Source: Thermus thermophilus
GTDB taxonomy: Bacteria > Deinococcota > Deinococci > Deinococcales > Thermaceae
Reading direction: 5' to 3'
DNA length: 64,000 nt
Assembly (NCBI RefSeq): GCF_019974155.1
Contig: NZ_AP025158.1
Span: forward strand, 1,054,001 to 1,118,000
The position numbers and the translations under genes were made by a program. Positions 44,447 to 52,957 of this stretch are shown here, piece by piece. The notes under the pieces were generated by a model that saw nothing but the letters and a program-made list of their open reading frames with translations, was not told the DNA's origin and ran no database searches. Position 1 is the stretch's first letter, and every line of letters begins with the position of its first letter.

Positions 44447-44625
44447 ACCGCCACCTGCTTCCTGAAGCGGACCGAGGCCAGGAAGAGGGCCCCGGCCAGG
44501 GCCTGGGCCTCCCGGGCGCGGAAGCGCAGGTTCTCCTCCACGGTGAGGTCCCGGTAGACGCTCTGCTCCTGGGTGGCGTAGCCGATTTTGGCCTTGACCC
44601 GGAAGGCCTCTTGGCCCATCTCCAT
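44443..44625 (-). pseudogene. Remnant of an ABC transporter (ATPase fragment joined to permease end)
   Basis: Sixty codons. Residues 10-33 (KAKIGYATQEQSVYRDLTVEE) match the Q-loop region of an ABC-2 type ATPase; the remainder (ALAGALFLASVRFRKQVAV) resembles the last helix and tail of a permease. A deletion has fused the two and removed the Walker B and most of the permease. The frame is still coupled to the barrel gene by ATGA. Confidence 0.65.
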
Positions 44626-44658
44626 CCTCAGCCGCCCAGGCCCGCCCCGCCTTGGGCC

Positions 44659-44830
44659 TGAGAGGCTATCGTAAAACTCCTCCGCGAGGGGCTAGGCGGC
44701 CCTGGCCAGCCGCTTCACCCATAAGCGTAGCATGCCCAGATACGCCCGGGTCTCCTTCCGTCAAATCGTTGGGGTATGCTCTACGAGGAGCCACCCTTTG
44801 GGCATAACACACTTTTACGACAGCCTCTCA
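44659..44830. mobile_element. 172-bp internally deleted IS5-type element (MITE)
   Basis: Terminal inverted repeats TGAGAGGCTATCGTAAAA (44659-44676) and TTTTACGACAGCCTCTCA (44813-44830), one mismatch in 18. Inside, the minus strand reads RRAYPNDLTE, an IS5 transposase start, joined to ETRAYLGMLRLWVKRLARAA and a stop, a transposase end. The rest is deleted. It would depend on a full-length copy elsewhere. No target duplication was seen. Confidence 0.75.
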
Positions 44831-44883
44831 AACCCCAAGGCCAAGGCCCAAGAGCCCATCAAGGAGGCCCTGAAGCGGCTCCG

Positions 44884-45432
44884 CTAGCGCTTCTCAAGCC
44901 GGGCGATGAGGGCCTTGAGGTCCTCCGCGGCGCCCCCCTGGCGGAAGGGGTTGAAAGGCTCCCCGCGTAGGAGGGCCTGGAAACCCCCTGGCCCCTGCCC
45001 ACCCGGGTTCGCACCTCGCTGGCCTTGGCCGTTCCCCGGCCTCTGCCCCTCGGGCGGAGCCTGGCGCGCCCTTTGCACCTCCAACCTGCGGGTGTCCAGC
45101 CACTTGAGCTGGGCCGGGGTGAGGATCTTCTCCTCAATCTCCGTCAGGATCCTTTCCGCCTCCACGGGTTTCAAGTCGGGCAGGCTCTGCAGCCTCCTTA
45201 AGAGGGGGAGAAGCCTTTGCGCCTGGGCCTTGGTGAGGGTGAAGCCCCTTTGCCCGTCCATCTCCAGAAGGAGGCGCACGGTGCCGACCAGTTCAAAAAC
45301 CGGCCGGTAAGCCTGCAGCCTCTCCCGGACCGCCGGGTCCATGGGCGCACCGCCGGGTCCAAGACCCTGGCCTTGGGCCAAGGCCTGGCCAACCAGGACC
45401 AATCCCAACACCGCAAGGTTCCTCCACCTCAT
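44884..45432 (-). CDS. Exported Spy/CpxP-like or unknown periplasmic protein
   Basis: A 182-residue protein with signal peptide (MRWRNLAVLGLVLVGQALAQ). A helical middle (TLTKAQAQRLLPLLRRLQSL, EKILTPAQLKWLDTRRLEVQ) recalls LTxxQ motifs of Spy-type periplasmic chaperones, then a Gln/Gly/Pro-rich linker and a final helix. It is the last intact gene of the efflux operon, 10 bases after the permease. Function uncertain. Confidence 0.6.
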   Translation of the reverse strand: MRWRNLAVLGLVLVGQALAQGQGLGPGGAPMDPAVRERLQAYRPVFELVGTVRLLLEMDGQRGFTLTKAQAQRLLPLLRRLQSLPDLKPVEAERILTEIEEKILTPAQLKWLDTRRLEVQRARQAPPEGQRPGNGQGQRGANPGGQGPGGFQALLRGEPFNPFRQGGAAEDLKALIARLEKR

Positions 45433-45442
45433 GTGCCCCCTC

Positions 45443-46720
45443 CTACTCGTACCGCAAGGCCTCCACCGGGTCCAGGCGGGCCGCCCGCCAGGCCGGATAG
45501 AGGCCGAAGAAAACGCCCACGAAGACCGCGAAGAGAAAGGCGACGGCCACGCTCCAAGGGGAGAACACCGGGCTTACCCCGATGGCCTGTCCCACGAACC
45601 TGGCCATCAAGAGCCCCAACGCCACCCCCAAAACCCCGCCTCCCACGGAGAGGACCACGGACTCCGCCAAGAACTGGGCCAGGATATCCCTGGGCCGTGC
45701 CCCCAAGGCCTTGCGCACCCCGATCTCCCGCGTCCGCTCCGTGACGGAGACCAGCATGATGTTCATGATGCCAATCCCCCCCACCAAGAGGCTGATGGCC
45801 GCCACGCCCCCTAGGAAGAGGGTCATGACCAGGGTGGTCTGGTTCACGCTCTGAAGGGCGTCCTGTTGGTTGGTGATGGAAAAGTCGTAGGCGCTGGGGT
45901 CCACCAAGCCCCGGCGCTCCGCCAAGAGGCGGGTTATCGCCTCCTGAAGCTCCTTCAGGCGGTTATGGTCCCTCCCCTGCACGTAGATGGCGTTTACCAT
46001 GGGCTCCCCCGCCTCGAGGCGGGCCAGGCGCTGCAAGTAGGTAGAAAGGGGAACAAATACCTGGTAGTTGGTGCTGGCAAACCCCTGGTCCCCCTTATCG
46101 GGCAAAACCCCCACCACGGTGAAGGGGATTCCCCCGATGCGCAAGCGCTGACCCAGCGGGTCCTCGCCCCCGAAGAGGTCCTGGGCAACGCCGTAGCCGA
46201 TGACGGCCACCCGCCTCCTCAGGTCCACATCCTCCTGGGTGAGGAAACTGCCCCTCTCCGGCACGGCGGTGCGCACCTGGGCGAAATCGGGCCAGGTGCC
46301 CACCACGGTGGCCCTGAGGTTGTTGGCCCCGTACTTCAGCTGGAAGTTCCCCTGGACCACCGGGGCGACCCCCACCACCTCCTGAGGGAAGGCCTCCTGG
46401 ATGGCGTAGGCGTCGGCTAGGGGGAGGGTGGCCGGGCCGCCAAAGCGCACCAGCCCACCCCCGAAGCCCCTTCCCCCCTGGGCCGGGCCCACGGTGAGGA
46501 GGTTGGTGCCCAAGCCCTGCAGGAGGGAGGTGATCCTCCGGGTGGTTCCCTGGCCCACCATGGTGAGGGCCACCACCGCCGCCACCCCGATCACGACGCC
46601 CAAGGCGGTGAGGGCGGAGCGCAAGGGGTTGGCGGCGATGGCCCTCAGGGCGATGCGCACCACCTCCCCGGGGGAAAGGCCCACCCTTGGGGTACCCGCC
46701 GCCTGTCCAAACTCCGCCAC
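45443..46720 (-). CDS. MacB-like ABC transporter permease
   Basis: A 425-residue permease with one N-terminal helix (SALTALGVVIGVAAVVALTM), a large periplasmic MacB_PCD domain (QEAFPQEVVGVAPVVQGNF, RIGGIPFTVVGVLPDKGDQG) and three C-terminal helices (FtsX domain; GIMNIMLVSVTERTREIGVR). GTG at 46720 is preceded by AGGAGGGG. It works with the adjacent ATPase and the HlyD-type adaptor to expel substrates through TolC. Confidence 0.93.
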   Translation of the reverse strand: MAEFGQAAGTPRVGLSPGEVVRIALRAIAANPLRSALTALGVVIGVAAVVALTMVGQGTTRRITSLLQGLGTNLLTVGPAQGGRGFGGGLVRFGGPATLPLADAYAIQEAFPQEVVGVAPVVQGNFQLKYGANNLRATVVGTWPDFAQVRTAVPERGSFLTQEDVDLRRRVAVIGYGVAQDLFGGEDPLGQRLRIGGIPFTVVGVLPDKGDQGFASTNYQVFVPLSTYLQRLARLEAGEPMVNAIYVQGRDHNRLKELQEAITRLLAERRGLVDPSAYDFSITNQQDALQSVNQTTLVMTLFLGGVAAISLLVGGIGIMNIMLVSVTERTREIGVRKALGARPRDILAQFLAESVVLSVGGGVLGVALGLLMARFVGQAIGVSPVFSPWSVAVAFLFAVFVGVFFGLYPAWRAARLDPVEALRYE

Positions 46721-46721
46721 G

Positions 46722-47402
46722 CTATCCCCTCCTTTCGTCGCCCACGATCTCCCCATCCCGCACCCGGACGATGCGCCGCATCTTTTCCGCCACTAGGGGC
46801 TCGTGGGTGACGACGATGACCGTGGTCCCCCCGCGGTTGAGTTCCTGAAAAAGGGCCATGATCTCCTCCCCCGTCCTGGAGTCCAAGGCCCCGGTGGGTT
46901 CGTCGGCCAGGAGAAGGGGTGGGTCCAGGGCCAAGGCGCGGGCGATGGCCACCCGCTGGCGCTGGCCCCCGGAAAGTTGATTGGGAAGGCTCCCTGCCTT
47001 TTCCAAAAGCCCCACCCGCTCCAGGAGGGCGAGGGCCCGGCGGCGCCGCTCCCTAGGAGGTACCCCCGCGTAGGCCAGGGGCACCTCCACGTTCTCCACG
47101 GCCGTCAACCGCGGGAGGAGGAAAAAGGCCTGAAAGACGAAACCGAGGAAGCGGTTTCTCAGGTACGCCCGCTCTTCCTCGGAGAGGCTGGAAGTCGGCC
47201 TTCCCATGAGGAAATACTCCCCCTCCGTGGGCCGGTCCAACAGGCCCAGGATGTGGAGGAGGGTGCTCTTGCCGCTTCCCGAAGGCCCCATGATGGCAAG
47301 CATCTCCCCCTCCTCCACCCGAAGGTCAACGCCCCTCAGGGCCGGGAAAACCACGCTCCCGTTCTGGTAGGCCTTTTTCACCCCCTTAAGCTCCAGGAGC
47401 AC
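46722..47402 (-). CDS. MacB/LolD-type ABC transporter ATP-binding protein
   Basis: A 226-residue ATPase with Walker [10 protein letters not shown], signature [15 protein letters not shown], Walker [14 protein letters not shown] and His switch VVTHEP. The GTG start immediately precedes the conserved [14 protein letters not shown]. One base separates it from the permease gene. Confidence 0.95.
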   Translation of the reverse strand: MLLELKGVKKAYQNGSVVFPALRGVDLRVEEGEMLAIMGPSGSGKSTLLHILGLLDRPTEGEYFLMGRPTSSLSEEERAYLRNRFLGFVFQAFFLLPRLTAVENVEVPLAYAGVPPRERRRRALALLERVGLLEKAGSLPNQLSGGQRQRVAIARALALDPPLLLADEPTGALDSRTGEEIMALFQELNRGGTTVIVVTHEPLVAEKMRRIVRVRDGEIVGDERRG

Positions 47403-47405
47403 CCT

Positions 47406-48695
47406 TCACCTCCCGAACCCCGGAAAGGGCACGGGCGCCGGGGCCGAAGGGGTGCGGGGGGTCGGCGATCCCGGGCTGGGCCTGGGCAGGACCACCTGGT
47501 CCCCCTCCTTCAAGCCCTCCAGCACCGCCACCATTCGGGCGTCCTCCGGGCCCAGCACCACCCGCACGCTATCCGTGGAGCCGTCGGGGAGAAGCACGGT
47601 GACGTAAGCCCGGCCCCGCACCCGCTCCACCGCTCGCTTGGGCACCACCAAGACGTCCCGGGCCTCCTCCACCACGATCTCCCCGTCGGCGCTCATGCCC
47701 GGGCGCAAGCGCGCATCATAGGGAAGCTGCACCGTCACCTTGAAGACGGGGATGTTGTTCACCACCTGAGCCTGGGGGCTCACGGCCACCACCCGGCCCC
47801 GGAACACCTCTCCGGGAAGGCCTTCCAGGGTCACATTTACCTCCTGGCCCACCCGGACCTTGGCGATCTCGGTCTCGTCCACCTCCAAGGCCAAGGCGTA
47901 GGCCGAGAGGTCCCCAAGGGTAAGAAGGGGGGTGTTCGGGCCCACCTGGGCCCCCGGACTGGGGAAGACCGCAAGCACCACCCCCGCGAAGGGAGCCCGC
48001 ACCCGGGTCTTCTCCAGATTGGCCCGGGCTTCCGCCAAGGCCAGGTGGGCTTGGGCCAAAGCCGCTTCCTGCGCCTTCAGGTCCTCCTGGAGCTGGACCT
48101 GGCGCAGGCGCAGGGCTTCCCGTTGCGCCTCTAGGCCAGCCCGGGCGTTCTCCAGGGCCCTCTGGGCGTTGGCGTAACCCACCTCCGCCTCCAAGAGGGC
48201 CTGACGGCTGGCCCCTCCCGCCTGGTAGAGGGCGCGCGTTGCCTCCAGGTTGCGCCGGGCCGTCTCCAGGGAGGCCTCGGCGTTGGCGTAGGCCACTTCG
48301 GCGTTCTTCAAGGCGGCCCGCAAGGAGGCCAAGCTGTTTTCCCCTTGGGCGCGGGTGTTGGCCAGGTTAGCCTCCGCCCTCTTCAGATCCGCCTGGGCCT
48401 TTTCCAGGGCCCGGCGGAAGGGAACGGGATCCAGCTCCGCCACCACCTCCCCCTGCCGCACCTCCTTCCCCTCGGCCACCAGGGAGAGGAGGGTTCCCTG
48501 GACCTCCGGGCGCACCTCGAGGGTCCGCCAGGGCTCCAGCCGGCCCGAGCCCGCCACCACCACCCGCACGTCCCCCCGCGCCACGGTGTAGACCTCGGGA
48601 ACCTCTTGGGCCTGGGAGGGCGCCTTGGGGCGGAGAAGGAAGTACCCCCCCAGGCCTAAAAGCAGAAGTAAGGCGAGGAGGAACCCACGCCTCAT
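47406..48695 (-). CDS. HlyD/MacA-type periplasmic adaptor
   Basis: A 429-residue membrane fusion protein. N-terminal helix (LLALLLLLGLGGYFLL), lipoyl halves (GSGRLEPWRTLEVRPEVQGT and APFAGVVLAVFPSPGAQVG) around a long coiled coil rich in Ala/Leu/Glu, then a beta-barrel domain. ATG at 48695 overlaps the TolC-like gene stop (ATGA). It bridges the MacB-like transporter and the outer membrane channel. Confidence 0.93.
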   Translation of the reverse strand: MRRGFLLALLLLLGLGGYFLLRPKAPSQAQEVPEVYTVARGDVRVVVAGSGRLEPWRTLEVRPEVQGTLLSLVAEGKEVRQGEVVAELDPVPFRRALEKAQADLKRAEANLANTRAQGENSLASLRAALKNAEVAYANAEASLETARRNLEATRALYQAGGASRQALLEAEVGYANAQRALENARAGLEAQREALRLRQVQLQEDLKAQEAALAQAHLALAEARANLEKTRVRAPFAGVVLAVFPSPGAQVGPNTPLLTLGDLSAYALALEVDETEIAKVRVGQEVNVTLEGLPGEVFRGRVVAVSPQAQVVNNIPVFKVTVQLPYDARLRPGMSADGEIVVEEARDVLVVPKRAVERVRGRAYVTVLLPDGSTDSVRVVLGPEDARMVAVLEGLKEGDQVVLPRPSPGSPTPRTPSAPAPVPFPGFGR

Positions 48696-49723
48696 GGCCC
48701 CACCCCCAGCCCCGTGAGGTCCATCCCCGCCGCCACGCTCAAAGCCGCCAGGGCCCGCCAGTAGGCGTTTTGCGCCTGCAGGAGGCCCTGCCGGGACTGC
48801 AGGTAGCCCACCTCCTCCTGCTGGAGCTGTACCTGGCTGATGGTCCCCGCCTGGAAGGAGCGCCGCGCCACCTCCAGGGTCCTCTCCTGGTTGGCCAGGG
48901 TTTCCCGGGCGGTGAGCACCTGGCTCCAAGCCGCTTGGGCCTGGGCATAAGCGCTCTCCAGGGTGGCAAGGGCCTGGGCCCGAACGTTGGCTTGGCTCCT
49001 GCGGGCGGTCTCCAGGTTGGCCCGGGCCTTTTCCAAGGTGAGGCGGGGGGTGTAGTCGTTGTCGGCCAGGCTTACTTGGAGTTCCGCCAACTCCACGGCC
49101 TGCCGGGCCTGCAACAGGCTGGGAAGCCGCTCCTCCAGACCCTCCTTCAGGGCGTCCAGGACGGGTTCCAAAGGCTTGGGCTCCGGCAAGGGGGAAAGCC
49201 TGGGCTCCTGGGCCAGGGAGATCCCCATGGCCCCCTCCAGGGCCTTCAAGAGGGCGGGCCGCTGGGCCTTGGCGTTTTCAAGGGCCAGCTCCGCCGAGCG
49301 CAGGGCCGCCTCCGCCTTGGCCACGTCCAGGTCGGTGGCGTTGCCCACCTGGCGCCGGGCACGGGCCACCGCCAAGTTCCTCTCCGCCAGGGCCCGGTTA
49401 GCCTCCAGCACCCGTTCGTTTTCCTGGGCCTCCAGGAGGGCGGTGTAAGCCGACATGAGGTTCTGAAGCAAGGTGAGGCGGCTCGCCTCCACCTGGAGTT
49501 CCGCCAGGGCTAAAGCCTGCCGCGCCTGGGCGAGGGGCTGGACCAAGGTGGTGGGATCCGCCTCCAGGGCCTTAAGCTCCGCCCTCGCCGCTTCCCGGGA
49601 AAGGAGCGCGTTCTGGTAAGCGGGGTTGTGCTGCAAAGCCAGCCCCCACGCGCCCCGCCAGTCCAGGGCCGGCTGGGCCAGGGCCATGGCCCCCAAGGAC
49701 AAAACCGCCAGCGTTCGCCTCAT
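48692..49723 (-). CDS. TolC-like outer membrane efflux protein (short)
   Basis: A 343-residue protein with signal peptide (MRRTLAVLSLGAMALAQ) and the two coiled-coil repeats of TolC (ARAELKALEADPTTLVQPL; RSFQAGTISQVQLQQEEVGY). It is shorter than usual (420-480). It overlaps the other TolC-like gene by 4 bases, so the operon encodes two. It could form hetero-trimers with the longer one. Confidence 0.85.
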   Translation of the reverse strand: MRRTLAVLSLGAMALAQPALDWRGAWGLALQHNPAYQNALLSREAARAELKALEADPTTLVQPLAQARQALALAELQVEASRLTLLQNLMSAYTALLEAQENERVLEANRALAERNLAVARARRQVGNATDLDVAKAEAALRSAELALENAKAQRPALLKALEGAMGISLAQEPRLSPLPEPKPLEPVLDALKEGLEERLPSLLQARQAVELAELQVSLADNDYTPRLTLEKARANLETARRSQANVRAQALATLESAYAQAQAAWSQVLTARETLANQERTLEVARRSFQAGTISQVQLQQEEVGYLQSRQGLLQAQNAYWRALAALSVAAGMDLTGLGVGP

Positions 49724-50979
49724 TTCTCACCTCCCAGAAAAGACTCCCCCATGGCTTCCAAAAGGGCGTAGTAGGCCTGCAGGAAGGCGGCCTTGGCCCC
49801 CTCCCACGAGCGCTGGGCCTGGAGCAGGTTGAACTCCGCCTGCTTCACCTCAAGCGGGGTCCCCGTACCGGCCGCAAGGCGCTTCCTCGCGGTATCCAAA
49901 GCGCTCTCCGCCGCCTTCAGGCCCCTCGCCGCCACCTCCAGCCGGCTTTGGGCCTGCCGCAGGGCCTGGTGCTTGGCCTTAAGGTCCAGCTCGGCAGCCA
50001 CCAAGGCGTTGGCGAGGGCCCGCCGGGCCCGCTCCACCGCCTCCTCCCTTAGGGAAAGGGCGGCGTCTTGGGAGGGCTGGAAGAGGGGAAGGTTGGCTTG
50101 AAGCTGGAAGCTAGCGAGGCTTTGCGACCTCCCCGGGTAGAGCAAGAGGCTGTACCCTAGCTGCCCGGCCTTCAGGTCCAGGCGCACCTCGAGGCCCGCC
50201 TGCCCTTCCGCCAAGCTCACGCCCAGGTTCACCGAGGGCAGGTACCGGTCCCGGCGGGCCTGGGCAAGGAGGGCCTCCGCCTCCTCCAGGGCCAGCCGGG
50301 CCTTTTGCACATCTGGACGCCGTTCCAGGGCGGCCAAAGCCTCCTCCAGGGAAGGCAGAACCTGAGGCAGGGGCAAGGGCAGGGGCTCCACCTGGGTCCC
50401 CAGGGTGGCCTGGAGCCGGGCCCGGGCCAAGCTCAAGGCCGACTCCGCCCCCAGGACCTCCGCCTGGGCCTGGGCCTGGTTCGTTTGGGCCTCCAAAAGG
50501 GCCTGAAAGGTGGCCTGGCCCCGGGCATACTGCGCCTCCACCGCTTGGAGTTGGGCTTCCCTTAGTTCCAAGGCCTTTTGCGCCACCGCCAGGTCCAGCC
50601 CTGCCAGGTAGGCCTCCAGGTACTGGGAGAGAACCCTTAGGAAAAGGGCGTTCTCCTGGGCCCTTAGGTCCAGGAGGGCCTGGCGGTAGGCCCGCTCCGC
50701 GGCTTGCAGGGCGTCCTGGGCGGGGCCCCAGGGCAAGAGGGGGAAGCCGCCCCCCACCCCCAGGGAAAGGCTCTCCTGCCCCGTGGAAGCGCGGGAATAG
50801 CTCCCCTGGGGGGCTAAGGTGGGAAGAAGCCCGGCCCGAGCGGCCTCCAAGGAAAGCCGGGCCTGGTTCCGTTCCGCCTCCAGGTCCTGGAAGCCGGGAC
50901 TCCCTTGCACCAGGGCCTTGAGGTCAACCCCTTGGGCCCAGGCCACGGCGAGGAGAAAGGGGAGCCATGCTTTCCTCAT
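49720..50979 (-). CDS. TolC-like outer membrane efflux protein
   Basis: A 419-residue protein with signal peptide (RKAWLPFLLAVAWAQG) and two outer membrane efflux repeats (EAQLQAVEAQYARGQATFQ; DTARKRLAAGTGTPLEVKQ). ATG at 50979 lies 7 bases after a TAGAGT -10 box. It heads the efflux operon. Confidence 0.9.
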   Translation of the reverse strand: MRKAWLPFLLAVAWAQGVDLKALVQGSPGFQDLEAERNQARLSLEAARAGLLPTLAPQGSYSRASTGQESLSLGVGGGFPLLPWGPAQDALQAAERAYRQALLDLRAQENALFLRVLSQYLEAYLAGLDLAVAQKALELREAQLQAVEAQYARGQATFQALLEAQTNQAQAQAEVLGAESALSLARARLQATLGTQVEPLPLPLPQVLPSLEEALAALERRPDVQKARLALEEAEALLAQARRDRYLPSVNLGVSLAEGQAGLEVRLDLKAGQLGYSLLLYPGRSQSLASFQLQANLPLFQPSQDAALSLREEAVERARRALANALVAAELDLKAKHQALRQAQSRLEVAARGLKAAESALDTARKRLAAGTGTPLEVKQAEFNLLQAQRSWEGAKAAFLQAYYALLEAMGESFLGGEK

Positions 50980-50986
50980 CACTCCC

Positions 50987-50992
50987 ACTCTA
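50987..50992 (-). promoter_or_regulatory. -10 box (TAGAGT) of the efflux operon
   Basis: Minus-strand TAGAGT, 7 bases before the ATG at 50979, preceded by the GGTTA direct repeat at 51002-51018. Confidence 0.5.
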
Positions 50993-51001
50993 GGGTTCGG
51001 A

Positions 51002-51018
51002 GGTTAGCCTGGGGTTAA
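51002..51018. promoter_or_regulatory. Candidate response-regulator operator: GGTTA repeat, efflux promoter
   Basis: GGTTAG-CCTGG-GGTTAA gives two GGTTA half-sites 11 bp apart, just upstream of the -10 box of the efflux operon and covering the -35 region. The histidine kinase stop codon lies inside it. The same pattern is at 52879-52895. Confidence 0.55.
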
Positions 51019-52208
51019 CGAGGAAGCCGGAGGCGCGCCCTGAGACCCGAGGGGGGGTGGGGCAGAAGCTCAAGCCGCCCCCCGTGGGCCTCGGCCACCT
51101 TTTTCGCCACGGAAAGCCCAAGCCCCTCCCCGGGTTTCGCCGAGGCCCGGAAAAAGGCCCTGCCCGCCTCCTTCAGGGCCTCCTCGGGCATCCCCGGGCC
51201 TTCGTCCTTCACCTCCAGGACGAGGTCCTTCCCCTCCTGGAAAAGCCGCACCTCCACCCCCTTTCCCTCCCCGTGGAGGAAGGCGTTTCTGAGGAGGTTC
51301 CGCAGGGCCTGGGCGAGGAGGAGGGGGTCGCCTTCGTAGGGGAGGGTTTCGGGCCCCCGGTAGGGCACCCCGAAGGCCCTGGCCTCCTCCCGGGCGAGGG
51401 CGGCAAGGTCCAAGGGCACGGGCGTCACCCGCCCCTCCCGCGCCAGGACGAGGAGGGCCTCCACCAGGCGCTTCATGCGGAGAAGCTCCTCCTTCACCGC
51501 CTCCTGGGCCTCCTGGGGAGGAAGGTAGCCCGCCTCCGCCGCCTCCAGCTGGGCCAAAGCGGCGGCCACCGGGGTCCTGAGCTCGTGGGCCGCGTCCCGG
51601 GTGAAGCGCTTCTCCCGCTCCAGGAAGGCCTCGAGGCGCTCCAGCATGTGGTTGAAGGCCTCGGCCAAGGCCTTGAGCTCCCCGCCCCCCTCCGGGGGCA
51701 CCCGGTGGGAGAGGTCCTGGGAGTCCGCCACCCGCCGCGCCACCTCCGTGAGGCGGGAGAGGGGCCGTAGAGCGGCCCCGGCGAGGCGGGTGGCGAGGAG
51801 GGCGAAGGCCAGGGTGAGGGCCGCTCCCGAGGCGAAGAGGGCCAGGCGGAAGCGGGAAAGGGCCAGGAGGGCCTCAGGCTCGTACCGGGCCAGGGTGAGG
51901 GTGCCCCCAGGCGCCTCCATGACCCAGACCCGCCACCCCTCCTTCCAGTACCGCCCCGGGGCAAGGGGGGGTAGGTCGGGGAAGCCGGGGCTTTGGGTCC
52001 TTGTCCCGCCTTGGACCAGGCGGAAGGCGAACTCGCCCCTAGGGCCAGGCCGTCCCTCGGCGAGGGCGCGGGCGTAGAAGAGGAGGGAGCGGTCCAGGTC
52101 GGCCTCTATGAGCCCTTTGAAGGCCACGTAGCTCAAGGCCCCCTGGAAGAAGAGGGCAAGCCCAATGGAAAGGGCGAAGAAGAGAGCAAGCCGCGTCCTA
52201 AGGCTCAT
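51015..52208 (-). CDS. Sensor histidine kinase
   Basis: A 397-residue membrane kinase. Two transmembrane helices (ALFFALSIGLALFFQGAL; ALFASGAALTLAFALLATRL) flank a periplasmic sensor loop of about 95 residues, then HAMP, the H-box FTRDAAHELRTPVAA, N-box LRNLLRNAFLHGEG, and G-boxes DEGPGMP and GEGLGLSVAK. It overlaps the regulator gene by 11 bases. The signal is unknown; the layout is like heavy-metal or envelope-stress sensors. Confidence 0.94.
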   Translation of the reverse strand: MSLRTRLALFFALSIGLALFFQGALSYVAFKGLIEADLDRSLLFYARALAEGRPGPRGEFAFRLVQGGTRTQSPGFPDLPPLAPGRYWKEGWRVWVMEAPGGTLTLARYEPEALLALSRFRLALFASGAALTLAFALLATRLAGAALRPLSRLTEVARRVADSQDLSHRVPPEGGGELKALAEAFNHMLERLEAFLEREKRFTRDAAHELRTPVAAALAQLEAAEAGYLPPQEAQEAVKEELLRMKRLVEALLVLAREGRVTPVPLDLAALAREEARAFGVPYRGPETLPYEGDPLLLAQALRNLLRNAFLHGEGKGVEVRLFQEGKDLVLEVKDEGPGMPEEALKEAGRAFFRASAKPGEGLGLSVAKKVAEAHGGRLELLPHPPSGLRARLRLPR

Positions 52209-52857
52209 GGCCGAGCCGGTACCCCCCGGGCACGGTGCGCACCACCTCGGGGAAGAGCTTCTGCCGGAGGTAGTGGACGTAGACCTTCACCGCCCCCACC
52301 TTCTCGGGGTCGCCGAAGACCCGCTCGGCGAGCTCCTCGGGGGCGAAGACCCGGCCCGGGTGGAGGAGGAAGGCCTCCAGGAGGGCGAACTCCTTCAGGG
52401 AGAGGTCCACCCGCTTTCCCCCCAGGTAGACCCCCCGCCCCGCCAAGTCCACCTCCAAGGGGCCAAGCCGCACCCGGGAGGCCTTCACCTCCGAGGCCCG
52501 GCGGAGGAGGGCCCGCACCCGGGCCAAAAGCTCCTCCAGGTGGAAGGGCTTCACCAGGTAGTCGTCCCCGCCCAGGTCCAGGCCCTGGACGCGGTCCTCG
52601 AGGGCGTCCCGGGCGGTGAGGAAGAGGATGGGCCCCTTGTAGCCCGCCTCCCGCGCTTCCTCGGCGAAGCGGAAGCCGCCGTCCTCGTCCTCGGGAAGGC
52701 GCACGTCCAGGACCATGAGGTCGGGCTCCAGCTCCAGGAAGGCCTCCCGGGCTTCCTCCAAGTTTTTGGCCCAGCGGACCCCGTAGCCCTGGGCGGCGAG
52801 GGCCCGGGCCACCGCCTGCCCCAGGCGGGGCTCGTCCTCCAGAAGAAGCACCTGCAC
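52198..52857 (-). CDS. OmpR/PhoB-type response regulator
   Basis: A 219-residue regulator. Receiver: acidic pair Glu7-Asp8 (LLLEDEP), phospho-acceptor Asp51 (LMVLDVRLPEDEDGG), Lys in YLVKPFH. DNA-binding winged helix: LSLKEFALLEAFLLHPGRVF and VYVHYLRQKLFPEVVRTVPG. The GTG start lies 6 bases after a CATACT -10 box. It is transcribed with the kinase and divergent from apbE. Confidence 0.95.
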   Translation of the reverse strand: MQVLLLEDEPRLGQAVARALAAQGYGVRWAKNLEEAREAFLELEPDLMVLDVRLPEDEDGGFRFAEEAREAGYKGPILFLTARDALEDRVQGLDLGGDDYLVKPFHLEELLARVRALLRRASEVKASRVRLGPLEVDLAGRGVYLGGKRVDLSLKEFALLEAFLLHPGRVFAPEELAERVFGDPEKVGAVKVYVHYLRQKLFPEVVRTVPGGYRLGHEP

Positions 52858-52863
52858 CCCTCC

Positions 52864-52898
52864 AGTATGGACCGGTCCGGTTAGGCGGGGGTTACCCT
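52864..52898. promoter_or_regulatory. Divergent promoters and operator between the regulator and apbE genes
   Basis: CATACT (52864-52869) is the minus-strand -10 for the regulator. A perfect palindrome GGACCGGTCC lies at 52869-52878. GGTTAG-GCGGG-GGTTAC at 52879-52895 repeats the half-site spacing seen at 51002. TACCCT (52893-52898) is a plus-strand -10. The region can bind a single regulator acting on both sides. Confidence 0.55.
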
Positions 52899-52923
52899 GG
52901 ACCCCATGCTGCGGACGCTTAAC

Positions 52924-52943
52924 GGCCGTCTAACCAGACGGCC
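52924..52943 (+). promoter_or_regulatory. Leader hairpin upstream of apbE
   Basis: GGCCGTCT-AACC-AGACGGCC is a perfect 8-bp stem, 14 bases before the apbE GTG. An ATG at 52906 placed 7 bases after the TACCCT box starts a different frame that reads through the hairpin, so a leader peptide is possible. Confidence 0.4.
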
Positions 52944-52957
52944 CTACCCTCCCTTCC

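Noticed and set aside
44831-44887. End of a plus-strand gene after the MITE
   Set aside because: Only 19 plausible codons before a stop and nothing upstream; too little to annotate as a feature.
44776-44970. Plus-strand ORF of 64 codons beside the MITE
   Set aside because: It crosses the MITE end and runs antisense into the periplasmic protein gene; no ribosome site or motif.
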